Under the pieces are notes generated by a model. It was not told the origin of the DNA. It ran no database searches and saw only the letters and a list, made by a program, of their open reading frames with translations. A DNA stretch of 64,000 nucleotides from Blastococcus capsensis (GTDB lineage: Bacteria > Actinomycetota > Actinomycetes > Mycobacteriales > Geodermatophilaceae). Shown here piece after piece: positions 60,876 to 64,000 of the stretch (position 1 is its first letter; every line of letters begins with the position of its first letter). A program made the position numbers and the translations under genes. The stretch covers positions 1-64,000 of the forward strand of contig NZ_JASNNW010000020.1 in NCBI RefSeq assembly GCF_030165005.1, given 5' to 3'.

Positions 60876-61946
60876 ATGTCCCTGCACCACCTCAACGACG
60901 CCCTCGTGCGCCCGCGCTCGGCTCGACCCGGCCACGGCCGGTACCCACGCCTGGCCGGTCTGGCCACTGCCACCCTGGTGCTCGCCGCGTGCGGCGGCGG
61001 AGGTGGCGGAGGCGGTGAGGACGACCCGGCGGCCGCGGAGGCATTCCCGGAGGGCGACATCACCTTCGTCGTGCCCTTCTCGGCCGGTGGCCCGACCGAC
61101 ACGGTGACCCGGCTGGTCGCGGAGCCGATCGCCGAGGAGCTGGGCGCGAACATCGTCGTGCAGAACGTCGAGGGTGCCGGCGGCACGATCGCGGCCGGCG
61201 AGGTCGCCGCGGCGAACCCCGACGGCTACACGGTGCTGATGCACCACATCGGCATGTCCACCGCACCGTCGCTGTACCCCGACCTGCCGTACGCGCCGCT
61301 CGAGGACTTCGAGCCGCTGGGTCTGGTCACCCAGGTTCCGATGACGATCGTCGCGCGGAGCGACTTCGAGCCCCAGACCATGGAGGAGCTGGTCACGTAC
61401 CTCGAGGAGAACGCGGAGGACGTCACCCTCGCCAACGCCGGCATCGGTGCCGCCTCGCACCTGTGCGGGCTGCTCCTGCAGGACGCGCTCGGCGTGGAGC
61501 TCACCGAGGTGCCCTACGAGGGGACGGGCCCGGCCCTGACCGACCTCGTGGCCGGCGAGGTGGACCTCATGTGCGACCAGACCACCAACACCACCGGGCA
61601 GATCCAGGCCGGCGAGATCAAGGCCTACGCCGTGACCACGCCCGAGCGGGTGGAGACGCTGCCGGACCTCCCGACCACGGAGGAAGCAGGGCTGGAGGAG
61701 CTCCAGGTCGGTGTCTGGCACGGCTTCTACGTCCCCGCCGGAACGCCGGAGGGGATCCGGGAGGAACTCTCCGCGGCCATCCTGTCGTCCCTGGAGGACG
61801 AGAACGTGATCAGCCAGCTCGGTGAGCTCGGCGCCGCCCCCTTCAGCCAGGAGGAGGCCACCCCGGAGGCCCACCGTCAGCTCCTCGAGGAGCAGATCGA
61901 GCTCTGGCAGCCGATCATCGAAGAGGCCGGCGTCGCGGCGGACTGA
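60876..61946 (+). CDS. tctC: Tripartite tricarboxylate transporter substrate-binding lipoprotein TctC
   Basis: 356 residues. N-terminus with lipobox LVLAAC (Cys39), a Gly run and an acidic linker, then the Bug/TctC fold: VVPFSAGGPTDTVTRLVAEP near 64, VVQNVEGAGGTIAAGEVA, ADGYT-like NPDGYTVLMHH, VPYEGTGPALTDLVAGEVDLM and VWHGFYVPAGTPEGI. Conserved loops bind carboxylates through water. ATG 60876 with GAAGGG; 196 bases separate it from the response regulator gene. Ligand presumed to be tartrate or a similar diacid. Confidence 0.93.
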   Translation: MSLHHLNDALVRPRSARPGHGRYPRLAGLATATLVLAACGGGGGGGGEDDPAAAEAFPEGDITFVVPFSAGGPTDTVTRLVAEPIAEELGANIVVQNVEGAGGTIAAGEVAAANPDGYTVLMHHIGMSTAPSLYPDLPYAPLEDFEPLGLVTQVPMTIVARSDFEPQTMEELVTYLEENAEDVTLANAGIGAASHLCGLLLQDALGVELTEVPYEGTGPALTDLVAGEVDLMCDQTTNTTGQIQAGEIKAYAVTTPERVETLPDLPTTEEAGLEELQVGVWHGFYVPAGTPEGIREELSAAILSSLEDENVISQLGELGAAPFSQEEATPEAHRQLLEEQIELWQPIIEEAGVAAD

Positions 61947-62024
61947 TCAGCGAACTGACCATCGACGACGGTGGGGCGGCCCCGGGCCGCCCCACCGTCC
62001 TCCTCGATCCGGGAGGGACCCGCT

Positions 62025-62483
62025 GTGAGCATGCACGGGGCGCGCAAGGACCTCCTTGCGGGCGCGGTATTCGTCATCTTCGGGCTGGCGTTCGCCATCA
62101 CGTCGAGCACCTACGAGGTCGGCAGCGCACTGCGCATGGGGCCGGGGTACTTCCCCCTCGTCCTGGGCAGCGTGCTGGTGCTGCTGGGGATCCTCATCGC
62201 AGTCAAGGGCTTCGTCGCCGGTGACACCGGTGAGCTGGGGCCGGTGCCGTGGAAGGCCACCGTGCTGATCGTGGCAGCGCTGCTCTTCTTCGGCTTCACC
62301 GTGCGGGGGCTCGGCATGGTCCCGTCGCTGCTGGTGGCGGTGTTCCTGACCGCGCTGGCCGGGCGCAATGCCCGCGTGATCCCCTCCGCGGTCATCGCCG
62401 CGTCGCTGACGGCCCTGAGCATCCTGATCTTCGTGATCGTGCTGCAGCTGCGGCTGCCCTACTTCGGCCCCTGGCTCGGCTAG
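62025..62483 (+). CDS. tctB: TctB family small membrane subunit
   Basis: 152 residues, four predicted helices (LAGAVFVIFGLAFAITSS, YFPLVLGSVLVLLGILIAV, ATVLIVAALLFFGFTVRG, SLTALSILIFVIVLQLRL). RMGPGYFPLVLG is the TctB hallmark. GTG 62025 follows GGGAGGG at seven bases; ATG two codons in is an alternative. Works with TctA as the membrane part. Confidence 0.92.
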   Translation: MSMHGARKDLLAGAVFVIFGLAFAITSSTYEVGSALRMGPGYFPLVLGSVLVLLGILIAVKGFVAGDTGELGPVPWKATVLIVAALLFFGFTVRGLGMVPSLLVAVFLTALAGRNARVIPSAVIAASLTALSILIFVIVLQLRLPYFGPWLG

Positions 62484-62488
62484 CCCCC

Positions 62489-63994
62489 ATGGAACTCCTC
62501 AACAACCTCGGGCTCGGGTTCGAGACGGCGTTCACGCCGATCAACCTGCTCTTCGCGTTCATCGGGGTCGCGCTCGGCACCGCGGTGGGAGTGCTGCCGG
62601 GCATCGGCCCGACGGCGACCATCGCGATGCTGCTGCCGATCACTTTCGGCTTCGAGCCGGTCACCTCGCTGATCATGCTGGCGGGCATCTACTACGGCGC
62701 CCAGTACGGCGGGTCGACGACGGCGATCCTGATCAACCTGCCCGGCGAGTCCTCGGCGGCGGTGACCGCGCTGGACGGTCACCAGATGGCCAAGCAGGGC
62801 CGGGCCGGACCGGCGCTGGCCACGGCCGCGCTGGGCTCCTTCTTCGCCGGGACGGTGGGCACGCTCGCCCTGGCCCTGTTCGCGGAACCGATCTCACGAG
62901 CCGCCCTGTTGTTCGGCCCGGCGGAGTACTTCTCCCTGGTGGTCCTGGGCCTCATCGCCTCCATCGCGCTGGCGAGCGGGTCGGTGCTCAAGGCGCTGGC
63001 GATGATCGTGCTCGGGCTGCTGCTGGGCACGGTCGGGCAGGACCTCTACTCCGGTACGCCGCGCTTCACCTTCGGTATGCGCGAGCTGTACAGCGGTCTC
63101 AACTTCGTGTCCCTGGCGGTCGGGCTGTTCGGCGTCGCCGAGATCCTCCGCAACCTCGAGGGGGACATCACCCGTAGCGTCATGGTCCAGAAGGTCAAGA
63201 ACCTCTGGCTCACCAAGGACGACTTCCGCCGGATCCGGGGCCCCGTGCTCCGCGGCACAGGGCTCGGCACCGCGCTGGGCGTGCTCCCGGGCGCGGGGCA
63301 CGTGCTGGCCTCGTTCGTCTCCTACTCGGTGGAGAAGCGGGTGTCCAAGCGCCCCGAGGAGTTCGGTCGGGGCGCCATCGAAGGTGTCGCCGCCCCGGAG
63401 TCGGCGAACAACGCTGCCGCACAGACCCAGTTCGTCCCGCTGCTCACCCTCGGGCTGCCCGTCAGCCCGATCATGGCGCTGCTGCTCGGCGCGTTCATCA
63501 TCCAGGGGATCGTGCCCGGCCCCAGCGTCATCGACGACGAACCGGAGCTGGTCTGGGGCCTCATCGCCTCGATGTGGATCGGCAACTTCTTCCTCGTGCT
63601 GCTCAACCTGCCGCTCATCGGCCTGTGGGTGAAGATGCTGACGATCCCGTACCGGGTCCTCTTCCCGGCGATCATCGCGTTCGCGTCGATCGGGACGTAC
63701 TCCATCGCCCTGAACGCCTTCCACGTCTACGCGATCGCGTTCTTCGGCATCCTGGGCTACGTCCTGATCAAGCTGGGGAACGAGCCGGCGCCGCTGCTGC
63801 TGGGCTTCGTGCTGGGTCCGCTGCTGGAGGAGTACCTGCGCCGCGCGCTGATCATCTCCGACGGTGACCCGAGCGTCTTCGTCACCCGACCGATCTCGCT
63901 CACCCTGCTGATCCTCGCCGCCGCTGCTTTCGCGATCGCGGTGCTGCCGTCGGTCCGCCGCAAGCGCGAGGTGGTGTTCGAGGAAGAGGACTGA
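62489..63994 (+). CDS. tctA: TctA family large membrane subunit
   Basis: 501 residues, 11-12 predicted helices. Signature GVLPGIGPTATIAMLLPITF near residue 40, YYGAQYGGSTTAILINLPGE near 70, DGHQMAKQGRAGPALATAA, and the second-half repeat ALGVLPGAGHVLASFVSY with EGVAAPESANNAAAQTQFVPLLTLG. Five bases after tctB. The gene is complete; the window ends six bases after its stop. Confidence 0.95.
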   Translation: MELLNNLGLGFETAFTPINLLFAFIGVALGTAVGVLPGIGPTATIAMLLPITFGFEPVTSLIMLAGIYYGAQYGGSTTAILINLPGESSAAVTALDGHQMAKQGRAGPALATAALGSFFAGTVGTLALALFAEPISRAALLFGPAEYFSLVVLGLIASIALASGSVLKALAMIVLGLLLGTVGQDLYSGTPRFTFGMRELYSGLNFVSLAVGLFGVAEILRNLEGDITRSVMVQKVKNLWLTKDDFRRIRGPVLRGTGLGTALGVLPGAGHVLASFVSYSVEKRVSKRPEEFGRGAIEGVAAPESANNAAAQTQFVPLLTLGLPVSPIMALLLGAFIIQGIVPGPSVIDDEPELVWGLIASMWIGNFFLVLLNLPLIGLWVKMLTIPYRVLFPAIIAFASIGTYSIALNAFHVYAIAFFGILGYVLIKLGNEPAPLLLGFVLGPLLEEYLRRALIISDGDPSVFVTRPISLTLLILAAAAFAIAVLPSVRRKREVVFEEED

Positions 63995-64000
63995 CCGCTC

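Overview
The window is about 74% GC by eye, uses GTG starts freely and chains its genes by 4-base stop/start overlaps (ATGA, GTGA, TTGA). Gene order (aroC-aroK-aroB-aroQ-peptidase-efp-nusB; bldD next to pyrR-pyrB-pyrC-carA-carB; mihF-gmk-rpoZ-coaBC-metK-priA-def-fmt-rsmB-rpe-rib-hisEG), the BldD and mIHF proteins, a helicase-less PriA and class F sortase all indicate an actinobacterial chromosome. My best guess is Geodermatophilaceae (Blastococcus, Geodermatophilus or Modestobacter type). This comes from recognition of the proteins, not from a search.

Layout. 1-737: start of an L-2-hydroxyglutarate oxidase on the minus strand. 882-6208: chorismate-pathway operon running into an M24 peptidase, EF-P and NusB. 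6776-12333: a four-gene envelope cluster (DUF4331 protein, class F sortase, TPR protein, His-rich NicO-type metal transporter). 12450-14401: ABC exporter. 14640-15197: bldD, divergent from the complete de novo UMP operon pyrR-B-C-carA-carB-pyrD-pyrF (15431-25296). 25395-28648: acyl-CoA dehydrogenase and PP2C-type phosphatase. 28992-44036: core genes for nucleoid, GMP, CoA, SAM, replication restart, formyl-Met, riboflavin and histidine. 44087-54438: accessory stretch with a protease-inhibitor lipoprotein, DUF2877/PucR pair, an XRE-MurA fusion with a perfect palindrome before it, two decayed genes and several small orphan proteins. 54530-56365: MalQ. 56533-63994: a coherent tartrate module: D-tartrate dehydratase-like enzyme divergent from a CitA/CitB-type two-component system and a TctCBA transporter.

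How the parts work together. The aro operon feeds chorismate. The pyr operon appears to be controlled by PyrR at the level of translation: a PyrR-binding-loop match lies directly before the pyrR Shine-Dalgarno. bldD carries a near-perfect BldD box in its own promoter. The tartrate module would sense, import and dehydrate a hydroxy-dicarboxylate to oxaloacetate.

Most unusual observation. At five junctions (pyrR/pyrB, pyrB/pyrC, pyrC/carA, pyrD/pyrF, ribBA/ribH) short repeated spacers are themselves open reading frames. Their start overlaps the upstream stop; in four of them the stop also overlaps the downstream start, and in the fifth the spacer runs in frame into carA. They resemble in design the mycobacterial MIRU elements but have their own sequences. 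A second repeat family, of hairpins, sits directly after the stop codons of metK, hisE and murA.

No tRNA, rRNA, CRISPR, IS element or prophage was seen.
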